Assembly: GCA_029864565.1 (NCBI GenBank)
Contig: JAOTTD010000007.1
Location: 1 to 64,000 of the forward strand
DNA length: 64,000 bases
DNA from: Thermoplasmata archaeon
GTDB lineage: Archaea; Thermoplasmatota; Thermoplasmata; UBA10834
Direction: 5' to 3'
Below are positions 9,339 through 18,817 of this stretch, piece after piece. Both the position numbers and the translations under genes were made by a program. A model generated the notes under the pieces. That model was not told the origin of the DNA and searched no databases. It worked only from the letters and a program-made list of their open reading frames with translations. How positions within the stretch are numbered: the stretch's first letter is position 1; each line of letters opens with the position of its first letter.

Positions 9339-10766
9339 ATGGTCAAGGTTCTAACCGACGAACAGGTAGAGATGATCCATGAGGCATCGCTCACGGTGCT
9401 TGAGAGGACGGGCATAAGGTTCGACAGCACGGATGCGAGGCAGCGTCTGGTAAGGGCAGGCGCTATAAGCCACCCCGTCAAGAAGGACGTAGTCACCTTC
9501 CCACGGAGTGTGGTAGAAGCGACCATCAAGGGGATTCCGCGAGAGGTGACCTACTTCGCCAGAGACTCCGACTGGGACGTCAAGTACGACGGTGAACACG
9601 CATTTCCATATTCTGGTGGTGGGGACCCGAAAATGATGGATATCAATACTGGAACCGTGAGGCCTTCGACATACGCTGATGTCGAGGACGCGGCGAGGCT
9701 CGGGGATGCCCTTGAGAACAACCACATTGCATCTCACTTGGTCATTGCGAACGATGTCCCTCCAGAGATGATCGAGCTAAGGACCATGGAAGCGGCGATG
9801 AAGAACTCGGCGAAGGTCATGTCTCATCATGCGACCAGCGCCGAGACCGTCGAGAATATGGTGAAGATGTGGTCGTGCGTGGCTGGTGGAGAGGAGGAGT
9901 TCAGGAAGAGGCCCCTATTCAGTCTCGCGAGCTCCCCCAGCAGTCCCTTGACCTACACGAATCATGTATCCGAGGTCCTGATCAGGAGCGCTGAGCTCGG
10001 AGTTCCATTCTCGGTCATTCCGTGCCCCATCTCAGGCGGGACCGGCCCAGTTACGCTCGGAGGGTCCTTGGCGCTCCAGAACGCTGAGGCCTTGGCTGGT
10101 TTGGTGCTGATTCAGACCGTGGCCCCTTCGCTTCCGAGCGTATACTGCGGAAGGGTCTGCTTCATGGACCCGAGGACCGGCAGGGATTTGTGGGGGGTGC
10201 CTGAGGAGGGGCTGGTGTCAGCAGCCATTGTCCAGCTCGCCAAGAGGTACAATATGATCGCCGACACCTGCGGTATGTCCTCAGACATAACGAGATGGGA
10301 CCTTCAGATAGGATTCGAGCGTATGATGACCGCTCTTGTGCCTATGATGGCGGGAGCCGAGAGCATATCTGGCATCGGGGGCGGATGGGAGGGAGCTTCC
10401 AGCCTTGAGATGATGGTCATAGACAACGAGGTCTATGATGACATCGCCAGAATCATGAAAGGCATCACGATTGACGACGACAGATTGGGATTGGATCTTA
10501 TCGATGAGGTGGGGCACATGGGCAACTTCCTTGCACAGCACCACACAATTGACCACCTGCGGAAGGGCGAACTCAGGCTCTCCCAGCTCTGGGACAAGCG
10601 ACCTTCTGGGATGGCTTCGAGAGAAGGGTTCAAGCCGCTGGTGGAGGCTGCAAGAGATAGGGTGAAGAAGATACTCAGTGAGCACTCGCCAATGCCTCTG
10701 GACAAGGATGTCGAGAAGGACATCGGGCGAATCTTGAAAGAGGCTCAGAAAGCCCTCGTTAGATAG
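9339..10766 (+). CDS. MttB/COG5598-family methyltransferase-like protein, divergent paralog
   Basis: ORF opens at 9231; homology starts near MVKVLTDEQVEMIHEASLTVLERTGIRF; conserved MttB-like pattern to MMVIDNEVYDDIARIMKGI. Confidence 0.82.
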   Translation: MVKVLTDEQVEMIHEASLTVLERTGIRFDSTDARQRLVRAGAISHPVKKDVVTFPRSVVEATIKGIPREVTYFARDSDWDVKYDGEHAFPYSGGGDPKMMDINTGTVRPSTYADVEDAARLGDALENNHIASHLVIANDVPPEMIELRTMEAAMKNSAKVMSHHATSAETVENMVKMWSCVAGGEEEFRKRPLFSLASSPSSPLTYTNHVSEVLIRSAELGVPFSVIPCPISGGTGPVTLGGSLALQNAEALAGLVLIQTVAPSLPSVYCGRVCFMDPRTGRDLWGVPEEGLVSAAIVQLAKRYNMIADTCGMSSDITRWDLQIGFERMMTALVPMMAGAESISGIGGGWEGASSLEMMVIDNEVYDDIARIMKGITIDDDRLGLDLIDEVGHMGNFLAQHHTIDHLRKGELRLSQLWDKRPSGMASREGFKPLVEAARDRVKKILSEHSPMPLDKDVEKDIGRILKEAQKALVR

Positions 10767-10772
10767 CCCGTG

Positions 10773-10916
10773 TCAGAAGGCGTAGTTGTTCGTCAACTCA
10801 TTGAATCTATCAAGCGCGGCGGCTAGTCGATGCTCGGGATGTGCAGCTAGCCTCGTCGCAATCGACAGCCCTGCTGCTCCAACTTTTTCCAGCTCGAGTG
10901 CTATCGTTCGAATCAC
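10773..10916 (-). CDS. Possible small protein (~47 aa) or gene remnant
   Basis: GTG-start reading frame preceded by AAGGAG; peptide VIRTIALELEKVGAAGLSIATRLAAHPEHRLAAALDRFNELTNNYAF has protein-like helical composition. Confidence 0.3.
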   Translation of the reverse strand: MIRTIALELEKVGAAGLSIATRLAAHPEHRLAAALDRFNELTNNYAF

Positions 10917-11024
10917 CCGCTCCTTGAATCTTCAAGCATTCTCCCTCTTGTCTGTCTGAGGTAAGTGTGCTCGAAAAATTCCTAAGGTAGGGGAGCATAC
11001 GGTCCGTCGGAGTGGAAGGTCACC

Positions 11025-12167
11025 GTGACAGGGCCGAGTTCACCAGAGTGCGAATCACCTGGACGACAGAAGCTCTCATTACTAGACGAGTTCCTAACCT
11101 TGTGGATATTCCTAGCGATGGGGCTGGGCGTAGGCCTCGGCTATGCGTTTCCGGAGATCGCTGAATCCCTCGACTCGGTGAAGATTTTCGACGTGTCGCT
11201 TCCCATTGCGGTCGGACTTCTTGTGATGATGTATCCCCCTTTAGCCAAGGTCCGCTACGATGAGCTCGGCAAGCTCCGGGGGGCGAAGAAGATGCTGAGC
11301 ACTTCATTAGTCCTCAATTGGGCGATAGGCCCAGTGGTCATGTTCTCCGTGGCATGGCTCTTCTTTCCGAACCCGGAAGACTCGGCGTTCAGGAACGGAC
11401 TCATACTCGTCGGCCTCGCGAGATGCATCGCAATGGTCCTCGTATGGAACATGCTCGCGAAGGGCGACTGTGAGTATTGCGCTGTATTGGTGGCTCTGAA
11501 CTCTGTGTTTCAGATTGTGATGTATTCAATCCTCGCGTACGTGTTCATAACCGTTATGACCCCAGTTGTTTCTCCGTCGTCTCAGGCGATAGTCGTAGAT
11601 ATAACCATGGCCGAGATAGCGAGGAACGTGTTGATCTTCTTGGGCATACCGTTCGCTGCAGGCGTTGCGACTTGGTTCTTCCTCGCACGCAGGAAAGGCA
11701 GGGTGTGGTTTGACGCAGTCTTCGCTCCGAAGATCAGCCCTTTGGCCCTAATAGGACTGTTGTTCACGATTGTCGTGATGTTCTCGCTGCAGGGGGAGAA
11801 GATTGTAGACCAACCCTTCGACGTGCTTAGGGTGGCACTTCCCTTGCTCGTGTACTTCCTCCTGATGTTCTTCCTTAGCTTCGGCCTGTCCTTCAAGCTT
11901 GGGTTCAACTATGGCCAAGCAGCAACACAGTCTTTCACAGCGGCGAGTAACAACTTCGAACTCGCGATCGCCGTGGCCGTCGCGACCTTCGGGATAGCCT
12001 CGACTGAGGCGTTCACAGCAGTTATAGGGCCGCTGATGGAGGTTCCAGTTCTGATTAGCCTTGTGAGCGTATCCCTGTGGATTAAGCGGAGATACTACGG
12101 ACCGGACGGTTTGCCAGGGAAGCATCGAGGCTGCCAACAAGACGAGCGGCCTGACATGCGAACATAG
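11025..12167 (+). CDS. ACR3-family (arsenite efflux-like) transporter
   Basis: Ten-TM-like protein; GLGVGLGYAFPEI, LLVMMYPPLAKVRY, GLARCIAMVLVWN, FTAASNNFELAIAVAVATFG are ACR3 hallmarks. Confidence 0.85.
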   Translation: MTGPSSPECESPGRQKLSLLDEFLTLWIFLAMGLGVGLGYAFPEIAESLDSVKIFDVSLPIAVGLLVMMYPPLAKVRYDELGKLRGAKKMLSTSLVLNWAIGPVVMFSVAWLFFPNPEDSAFRNGLILVGLARCIAMVLVWNMLAKGDCEYCAVLVALNSVFQIVMYSILAYVFITVMTPVVSPSSQAIVVDITMAEIARNVLIFLGIPFAAGVATWFFLARRKGRVWFDAVFAPKISPLALIGLLFTIVVMFSLQGEKIVDQPFDVLRVALPLLVYFLLMFFLSFGLSFKLGFNYGQAATQSFTAASNNFELAIAVAVATFGIASTEAFTAVIGPLMEVPVLISLVSVSLWIKRRYYGPDGLPGKHRGCQQDERPDMRT

Positions 12168-12370
12168 CTAGAGTTATCCGTCAGCATGTAATTCATTCAC
12201 AAGGCCTTGTTTCCGGCTTAGAAAGTCATAGCTCGGAATTGAAAATATGGACAGACTCCGAGTCAATATCCGGGCCCTTGCTATTTTAATTCTAACAACG
12301 CCATTTATATCGTGCCGCAGCTCGAACCAACATCGCGCCTCTATCATTCGATGTCCTTCCTATTGCGCTG

Positions 12371-12469
12371 ATGCCATGCATAGACTGCACAAATGCCGGA
12401 GGATGCCGTTCCTTCTACGGCCATAGAAGGGGGCGATGCACGGAGTGCCAGCTATGGTCATTAGGCTAG
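12371..12469 (+). CDS. Putative 32-aa Cys-rich (zinc-ribbon-like) microprotein
   Basis: MPCIDCTNAGGCRSFYGHRRGRCTECQLWSLG, with two CxxC pairs plus one Cys; TATA-like atttatatcg ~65 nt upstream; below the size cutoff of the ORF track. Confidence 0.4.
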   Translation: MPCIDCTNAGGCRSFYGHRRGRCTECQLWSLG

Positions 12470-13483
12470 GTCGGCCATCAAGTGAGTGTGTGCTCTGCCT
12501 GTGAGGACTGCGACAAAGATGTGGTCTCTGGACTCGAGTCGGCTTATAGCCGCGACGGCCCCCGCCGAGGCAGGGAGCACGTTTAGACCTTCCTCATCTG
12601 ACAACAGCTTGGAGGCCTTGATGAGTTCTTGGTCGTCTATCTCGAAGGCGGTACCGTTCGATTCGAGAACCGCATCCATGCCATCTCTCGCATCCAGCAG
12701 GAAGTTTCCTGACAATGGTTCGTTTATCTCAGTGATAGAAAGATTCGGCACTGCGATTGGATCCCTGGATTTGCTGACCAGGCCTCTTACGGCGGAATTG
12801 TTATTTGAATAAGCCAGCATGCGGGGCTTCATGCTCAACGCGCGAAAGCCCTGCCATATACCTGCGAGTGCGGTCCCGTTGCCGAACGGGACAGATACCC
12901 AGTCAGGCTGTCTGTCCAGGTCCTGCCCTGTTTCTCTGGCTATGAGTGAGTATGAATAGAACGAGAGATCCTTGTTCGTGCCTCCTGGGTTAGCATCGTA
13001 CCACGAATTCGCGCAAATGTCCTTCACGCAGGCCTTAAGAGCTGCTTCGTAGTCACCCTCTGCAATAACGATGTTCCCGCCCATGTTCCTGATGTCTTCA
13101 TTTCTCATTGCAGCGAACTCTGACGGAATGTAGATCTGGCAATTCATGTCGAGTTTTGCGCAGACGTACGCGAGAGCCGCTCCGTAGTTGCCGCATGTAA
13201 CAGCTGCTAGGGTGTCCTTGCCCTTCATCCTCGCGTCCAGAGCCAGGAGGAGCGCCATTCTGTCCTTGTGGGTGCCTGAAGGGTTCTCTCCCTCTAACTT
13301 GAGATGGAGCCGTCTTATGCCGAGATGATTCTCCAGCTTCCGCGCTCTCTTCAGAGGTGTATGCCCCACCCCAAACTCCTTCATCTCACCTTCGAATTCA
13401 CGCACGAGTTCCAACGACATCAATTCGCGTTCCCTCTGCAAGGATGGCATATGCGGGCGGATAACTCCTCCGCGCCTGTCCAC
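12461..13483 (-). CDS. Threonine synthase-like PLP-dependent enzyme (fold type II)
   Basis: VGHTPLKRARKL, LEGENPSGTHKDRMA (PLP lysine motif), TCGNYGAALAYVCAKL, PFGNGTALAGIWQGF. Confidence 0.75.
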   Translation of the reverse strand: MDRRGGVIRPHMPSLQRERELMSLELVREFEGEMKEFGVGHTPLKRARKLENHLGIRRLHLKLEGENPSGTHKDRMALLLALDARMKGKDTLAAVTCGNYGAALAYVCAKLDMNCQIYIPSEFAAMRNEDIRNMGGNIVIAEGDYEAALKACVKDICANSWYDANPGGTNKDLSFYSYSLIARETGQDLDRQPDWVSVPFGNGTALAGIWQGFRALSMKPRMLAYSNNNSAVRGLVSKSRDPIAVPNLSITEINEPLSGNFLLDARDGMDAVLESNGTAFEIDDQELIKASKLLSDEEGLNVLPASAGAVAAISRLESRDHIFVAVLTGRAHTHLMADLA

Positions 13484-13748
13484 AGAACCACTTATCAGGC
13501 AATAGATTTTGTTGAGCCACTCAGTCAGAGCTCAGGAAGGTCATTCTACAAAGACCTCCAGAAGCTGGCACCTGCATCTGGTCCGATGTATACTCTAACC
13601 GTTGCTACCCCGATACCTGATGAGCCAATATGGAGACATCTAACAGACAATGCACTCGAGGAGTCGAGCGCAATCGTCGTTGGCCAAACTGACATGAAGT
13701 ATGGTCAAGACCGGATTGCCAGGATTGCATTGTGGAGAAGGATAAGCT

Positions 13749-13778
13749 GAAGGGATTTAGCCCCAGTCAAATCCCTTC
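13749..13778. repeat. Perfect 10-bp inverted repeat with 10-nt loop
   Basis: GAAGGGATTT-AGCCCCAGTC-AAATCCCTTC. Confidence 0.7.
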
Positions 13779-14022
13779 TTGATTGAAATCAGAAGAGGGG
13801 AGCCTGGCTCAACTTCAACCAGACGGCTATTGCACCGGGATATTGACTCTTTCATCCCCTTTCCTTGCGATGAGTGAGATTCAAAGGGGAAAGGTAGCAG
13901 TCCCGCTGCTAAGGCCCATCTTCAGTTGGAGGAGACAGAGCACTGAGCTTGAATCGAGGTGCTGGAGATGCCCGCGTTTTCATCGCGACGGTCTCCATTC
14001 TCTCCGTCTTCACCGGAGCATC

Positions 14023-15258
14023 TCAGATTAGGGTTACTCCCCAGTACGCTTCCAGGAACTGCAGCCAGCCGTTGTCCGGGAAATCGAAGGTCTTGTAGTT
14101 CTCGAACATGCCAGCGCTGGCTATCGTGAGGAAGCTGGCTGACTGGGGGAAGAGTATACCCAATCCCCTGTAGTCGAAGTTCGCACTGTTCTTGGTGCCT
14201 CCCATTTCAGGTACGGTCTTATTGTAGGCGGTCAGGAAATCGAGCGCCTCCAGCTTCACATCCGAATCGGAAGGGGCCTTGTTGGCAATCGTCTGCACGA
14301 ATGTGGGCAGGTCGATCCTGCCGGAGCTTTCGGAGCCCCAGGGCAGAATCGCGCTCGCCCTTGCTGATTTCACTATGCTCCTGTACGACTTGAGGTCGTC
14401 CTTGAGCGCTTCCAGGAGGGCACCGAATTCGAATGATAGCGCCTCGACTTCGCGGAGGTCGATCACTGACTGCGTCGTGAGAATCTCCACCTGGTACGGC
14501 GTCTGCATGAAAAGCTCCTCGAACTCTCGGACGCAGACGAGCGATAGGTCCAGAGGGGACATATCTGGGTCTTTCATCAGCTCATCAAGGATGTGGTCGT
14601 ACGGGAATCCTCTGTAGCCTATGTAGCTCTCGCTCGCAACGAGGTATTGGGTGTCGGGGAGGTTCTTGGCGTATTCGTAAGCCACTTCTATCTGGCCTAT
14701 CGAACATTCGTCCATCGCAAGCACATCGACAGGGTGGTCCTCCAAAACTCCTATCAGCTCTTGATGGGTAAGCCAATCGCTGGGGCCTCCTCCATCGGGC
14801 AATGTGTTGTCATCCACTCCAACGCCCGCGGTTGGACCGCCGTGATCCCAGAAGAATATGAGCGTGTGGTCCGCAGAATAATTCTCCTCCGCGTAGGCCA
14901 CAAATTCCCTGAACACATCGGGGTCACCAGTGTTGACCTCCGTGCCGTTGAGATCGTATGGCAGGTCAATCATCTTGCCTGGTTCCATCTTGTATAGATA
15001 GGCCTTCTCATCGAGCTTGTCCATGAATACAAGAACATTCACCTTGTCGCTGTTGGCGCTGGGACCCCAGGCCATGAGCTCGTCGAGATCCGTCTGCGTC
15101 AGGTCGTTGAGGTTATTGTCCGCCTGCAGATAGACAAGGATGTTCCAATAATAGTCATTTTCCTGGTCGTTCTCGGCAAGGGTCGCATGTCCGACGGCTG
15201 AGAATGCGAACACCAATGTGAGAATTGCGCACATCGATTTCTTAGTCCTTTGAATCAA
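14023..15258 (-). CDS. Secreted clostripain-like cysteine peptidase (C11 family)
   Basis: Signal peptide; YWNILVYLQADNNLN, HTLIFFWDHGG (His), VLAMDECSIGQIEVAYE (Cys). Confidence 0.85.
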   Translation of the reverse strand: MIQRTKKSMCAILTLVFAFSAVGHATLAENDQENDYYWNILVYLQADNNLNDLTQTDLDELMAWGPSANSDKVNVLVFMDKLDEKAYLYKMEPGKMIDLPYDLNGTEVNTGDPDVFREFVAYAEENYSADHTLIFFWDHGGPTAGVGVDDNTLPDGGGPSDWLTHQELIGVLEDHPVDVLAMDECSIGQIEVAYEYAKNLPDTQYLVASESYIGYRGFPYDHILDELMKDPDMSPLDLSLVCVREFEELFMQTPYQVEILTTQSVIDLREVEALSFEFGALLEALKDDLKSYRSIVKSARASAILPWGSESSGRIDLPTFVQTIANKAPSDSDVKLEALDFLTAYNKTVPEMGGTKNSANFDYRGLGILFPQSASFLTIASAGMFENYKTFDFPDNGWLQFLEAYWGVTLI

Positions 15259-15550
15259 TCTAGTCCCCCCATAGCGTAGGCTTCCTGGGGGAATGAAAGC
15301 TCTAGCTCTTAGAGTTTGCCCACATTGGCTGCCTGGTCAGGTACAATCTTCAATCAATTACATCATCCTGGCCGGCAAAGGTAATGTGGCTGATTTCCTC
15401 CGGACGACAGCAAACTGAGGTCGTGGCCCTATGTGGTCGTAATCGGGCTCATTCCTCACTGCCGACATCTCGGAGGGGCCGTGCCTCTATGCCCCTGAAC
15501 AGGCGCTCGACTCGACAACTCGCAGATTTCTTAATATATGTGTGGGGTGA

Positions 15551-16060
15551 ATGATATCGACAGATTGTGATCGTTTGACGGCAATCATACTCGGTGATGA
15601 GCTCGCCGGCTTCTTGCACAAGGCGTTGGAGATTGAAAGGGCCTTCGAGACAGTTGCTGAATGGGAAGGCTATGTCAGCGTGGAGAAGAAGGAGTTCAAA
15701 AATGTCTTGTTCCAGCTCGTTTCAGACTCGAACGGACACGGCAGGACCGTGGAATCGCTACTGAAGATGGTGCACACCGGCAACGATTACGGGGAGCTTC
15801 CCCTTCAGCCCAGGGTGTTCAATTTCGGAGGGAAGAACGAGTTGGAGGTAATGAGCGAGATATCCAGAATCGAGAACATCATGTTTGACCTGTATTCGAA
15901 CATCCGAGAGGCGCTTCAGGATTCTGACTTCCATAAGCTCCTCATTGACAAGGACAACGCTGCACCCTTCATGACAGCGCTTGACGGCCTGATCGACGAC
16001 GAGACTAGGCATTTGAGCCTCATCTCGAAATATGTCAGAAAACTGGATCGACTCCGCTGA
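15551..16060 (+). CDS. Ferritin-like (rubrerythrin-type) helical protein
   Basis: Helical protein with paired E/H residues (ALEIERAFETVAEWE, DDETRHLSLISKYV). Confidence 0.5.
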   Translation: MISTDCDRLTAIILGDELAGFLHKALEIERAFETVAEWEGYVSVEKKEFKNVLFQLVSDSNGHGRTVESLLKMVHTGNDYGELPLQPRVFNFGGKNELEVMSEISRIENIMFDLYSNIREALQDSDFHKLLIDKDNAAPFMTALDGLIDDETRHLSLISKYVRKLDRLR

Positions 16061-16420
16061 CTGCTCGAATCGACTGTTACAATTACTGGGGAGAGGCGAC
16101 AAGCTGAAAGATCAAAGAGGCGAAAGGTCGTCGAGGTTAGCTGAGGAAAGTGGTGAAGAAGGGGCTGGCTGAACGACAATCCGAACTCGCGTCCACTCAA
16201 GCGGAGATGTTACGGCCCTGACTGTCTGCCGAGAAAGTCGACCAAGATGCCCACGAAATGAGTATGGTCACAATCAATCCCGACTCGTGTTCAAATCGCG
16301 ACAAGAGGGGGCATCGAGAACACCCTCGCGGATATTCTGGCTCTCCAGGCGTAGGTTGCGGGTTGCGATTCTTACTCTCCGAACACCACTGTTAGCCGCT
16401 TAGTATTGAGTATATATAGT

Positions 16421-16448
16421 CACGCGCGCGCGTGCGCGCGCGCGCGCA
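16421..16448. repeat. Alternating purine-pyrimidine (CG)n tract with Z-DNA potential
   Basis: CACGCGCGCGCGTGCGCGCGCGCGCGCA directly after tatatatagt. Confidence 0.85.
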
Positions 16449-16649
16449 GTCCGCTTTGAGTGTTTTGAGAATGCGCAAACCCCTTTCGTTATCCCGTCCT
16501 ATGGCCTTTTCTCTGGGCGGAAGTCCTGTCATCTTTCTGGCATAGTCGGATTGTTGGCGGCCTACTGCTCATGGACTCCCTCCGTAGGATTGTTATATTC
16601 TAACGGTAATATTCATCTGGGTCGGCAATGGTTCATGGGGGAGACGAGA

Positions 16650-18188
16650 ATGAGTGAAACATCGATAGGCTCTCTATACACCATGATTATCGTATGTTTC
16701 TCTTTAACAAGCCTTGGGTCCATAACTAGCTTAGAGGATTCTGTGAATTCTGGTTGGGGAACAGCCGCGCCCATCGGAAGTGATGACTCGGGAAGCGCTC
16801 TATATCCTCAGGTTGCTGTCGACGACTCGGGCAACGCCATGGTTGTATGGCAGCAATATGATGGTGTTCGCAATAACATCTGGTCGAACCGATTCACCGT
16901 CGAAGCGGGATGGGGGGAGGCGGCCCTTCTCGAAACCAATAACTCGGGAGACGCTGTCAAGCCTCAAATCGCCGTCGACAACTCCGGCAATGCGACAGCT
17001 GTGTGGCAACAAGACAACGGCACTCGATACTGCATCTACTCGAACCGATATGTTGTCGGAACCGGTTGGGGAAGCGCGAAGCTCATCGAGTCCAATGACT
17101 CGGAGGGTGCTTTCAATCCACAGATTGCCGTCGACGACTCGGGCAATGCGACAGTCGTATGGGAGCAAGACGATGGCATCTATGACGACAGCATCCATTC
17201 AAACCGATATACTGTTGGGACGGGCTGGGGAAGCGCTACGCTCATTGGTGGAACTGCTAACTACTATTGGGACGAGCATGCTGTCGATCCCAAGGTAGCC
17301 GTTGACGGTTCGGGCAACGCGATGGCCGTGTGGATGCAATACGGTTTCAATTGGGGCAGCGTCTGGTCGAACCGGTATGAAGCCGGGACTGGCTGGGGGA
17401 CAGCGTCGCTAATCGAAACCGGCACTTGTGTGCTTCTTGCTGCCGAGCCGGAAGTCGCTGTAGATGATTCAGGTAATGCGATCTCCGTGTGGAGTGGGGC
17501 TGACAACTTCCGCCATTGCATTTTGTCAAGCCGATATGTTGTTGGAATGGGCTGGGGAGACCCGACGCTCGTTGAAGTCGCCGATACAGGAGACAACTTC
17601 TTTCCTCATATTGCAGCCGATGCTTCTGGCAATGCAATGGTCGTGTGGCAGCAAAGAGAGGAACCTTTTCCCGGTATTGCTGAAAGCGGAGTCATGGCAA
17701 ATCGGTATGTCGCAGGAACTGGCTGGCAAACAGCCACAATCGTAGAAGAATGCAGTTCAGGAATGATTGGGCATCCCGGGGTTGCCGTCAATGAATGGGG
17801 CAATGCGATGGCTGTGTGGGAGCGTATTGATGGTAATCGCACTAGCATCTGCTCAAGCAGGTATGGTTTTGAGACTGGCTGGGGACCAAGCGTATCCATC
17901 GGAACTAGCGCCCCTCTAAATGCCGGTAACCCTCAGGTTGCCATCGACGACTCGGGCAATGCGATGGTTGTGTGGTGGCAGTATGACGGCACTAGCTTTG
18001 ACATATGGTCGAATCGGTATGTCGAGCCAGAGACCTCCCTGTCATCATCGCACACTTCGATCGTTACTGTATTCGCTATCCTTGCCGTAGGAGTCTCTAT
18101 TGCTGCCATTTCCTTTTACTGGATTCGCAAGAAGAAGGGAGATAGAAGCGGCGAGTTGACTGAAGAAAAACCACCCCCGAGAAGCTGA
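16650..18188 (+). CDS. Surface protein with ~60-aa tandem repeats (propeller-like) and C-terminal TM anchor
   Basis: Repeated PQVAVDDSGNAMVVWQQYDG...IWSNRY..GTGWG units; C-terminal hydrophobic helix plus RKKKG; start chosen at MSETSIGS (ORF opens at 16551). Confidence 0.8.
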   Translation: MSETSIGSLYTMIIVCFSLTSLGSITSLEDSVNSGWGTAAPIGSDDSGSALYPQVAVDDSGNAMVVWQQYDGVRNNIWSNRFTVEAGWGEAALLETNNSGDAVKPQIAVDNSGNATAVWQQDNGTRYCIYSNRYVVGTGWGSAKLIESNDSEGAFNPQIAVDDSGNATVVWEQDDGIYDDSIHSNRYTVGTGWGSATLIGGTANYYWDEHAVDPKVAVDGSGNAMAVWMQYGFNWGSVWSNRYEAGTGWGTASLIETGTCVLLAAEPEVAVDDSGNAISVWSGADNFRHCILSSRYVVGMGWGDPTLVEVADTGDNFFPHIAADASGNAMVVWQQREEPFPGIAESGVMANRYVAGTGWQTATIVEECSSGMIGHPGVAVNEWGNAMAVWERIDGNRTSICSSRYGFETGWGPSVSIGTSAPLNAGNPQVAIDDSGNAMVVWWQYDGTSFDIWSNRYVEPETSLSSSHTSIVTVFAILAVGVSIAAISFYWIRKKKGDRSGELTEEKPPPRS

Positions 18189-18301
18189 TCGCAGGTACCT
18201 ATATCCGGAGTCTCGTCCGCCCCTATGGCCTTTTCTAAAGAAGGAAGACAAAGGGATTTGAGCCGCATCATCTAAGGGGGCCAATTCGAATTCTCTTGAC
18301 T

Positions 18302-18610
18302 CTACCGCTTGAGCATAGCTAGAGTTTCAGCAGCAGAGAATACAGGTATATGCACGCACTTGTTGAAGGCCAAGGGCGCCATGCACTCAGGTTCCATCTG
18401 AAAGTGCATGTAGGCATCCATGTCGGGGGCCTCATAGATCGCGTACACCGCGTGGCCCGAATGATCGTTCCAGATTCCAAGCACCTTCACTTTGTGCTTT
18501 GCGGCCTGTTCTTCGACCTTCTCGTACCATTTCACGGCCATAGATTTGTACTTGTGTTCGTACATTGGACAACTCTCGGCGCTATGCTTCGCTATCTGCA
18601 GGACAAACAT
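18302..18610 (-). CDS. Small DUF3303-like protein
   Basis: 102 aa MFVLQIAKHSAESCPMYEHKYKSM...GHAVYAIYEAPDMDAYMHF; dimeric alpha-beta-barrel-like composition. Confidence 0.55.
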   Translation of the reverse strand: MFVLQIAKHSAESCPMYEHKYKSMAVKWYEKVEEQAAKHKVKVLGIWNDHSGHAVYAIYEAPDMDAYMHFQMEPECMAPLAFNKCVHIPVFSAAETLAMLKR

Positions 18611-18689
18611 GCATTTCCTCCACTCCCCAAATCTCTCTTAGGAGGCTTAAATCCTTCTCTTCCGCCCCCATGGCCTTTTCTCTGGAAGT

Positions 18690-18714
18690 GGTGGACCGAA
18701 GGGGATTTGAACCC
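18690..18714 (-). repeat. 25-nt exact copy of tRNA-Ala 3' end (T-arm/acceptor fragment)
   Basis: ggtggaccgaaggggatttgaaccc identical to 22159-22183. Confidence 0.85.
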
Positions 18715-18817
18715 ACCAAAATGACTGGCTCGGCTGAAAAAGGTACATGAACCTTCCAGAATGGCATCTCGGGAAGGGTAACGAAAAGGAGGGGTTAATT
18801 GCCCCTCACCAAACCCC

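Noticed and set aside
10762-10830. Amber stop of the third MttB gene (TAG) as a pyrrolysine readthrough site
   Set aside because: The TAG is at the natural C-terminus after the complete conserved domain, not at the internal MttB pyrrolysine position; no pyl genes seen in the window.
16780-17298. Alternative-frame + strand ORF (172 aa) inside the repeat-protein gene
   Set aside because: Frame-shifted copy of the tandem repeat; the 545-aa frame has signal, repeats and TM anchor.
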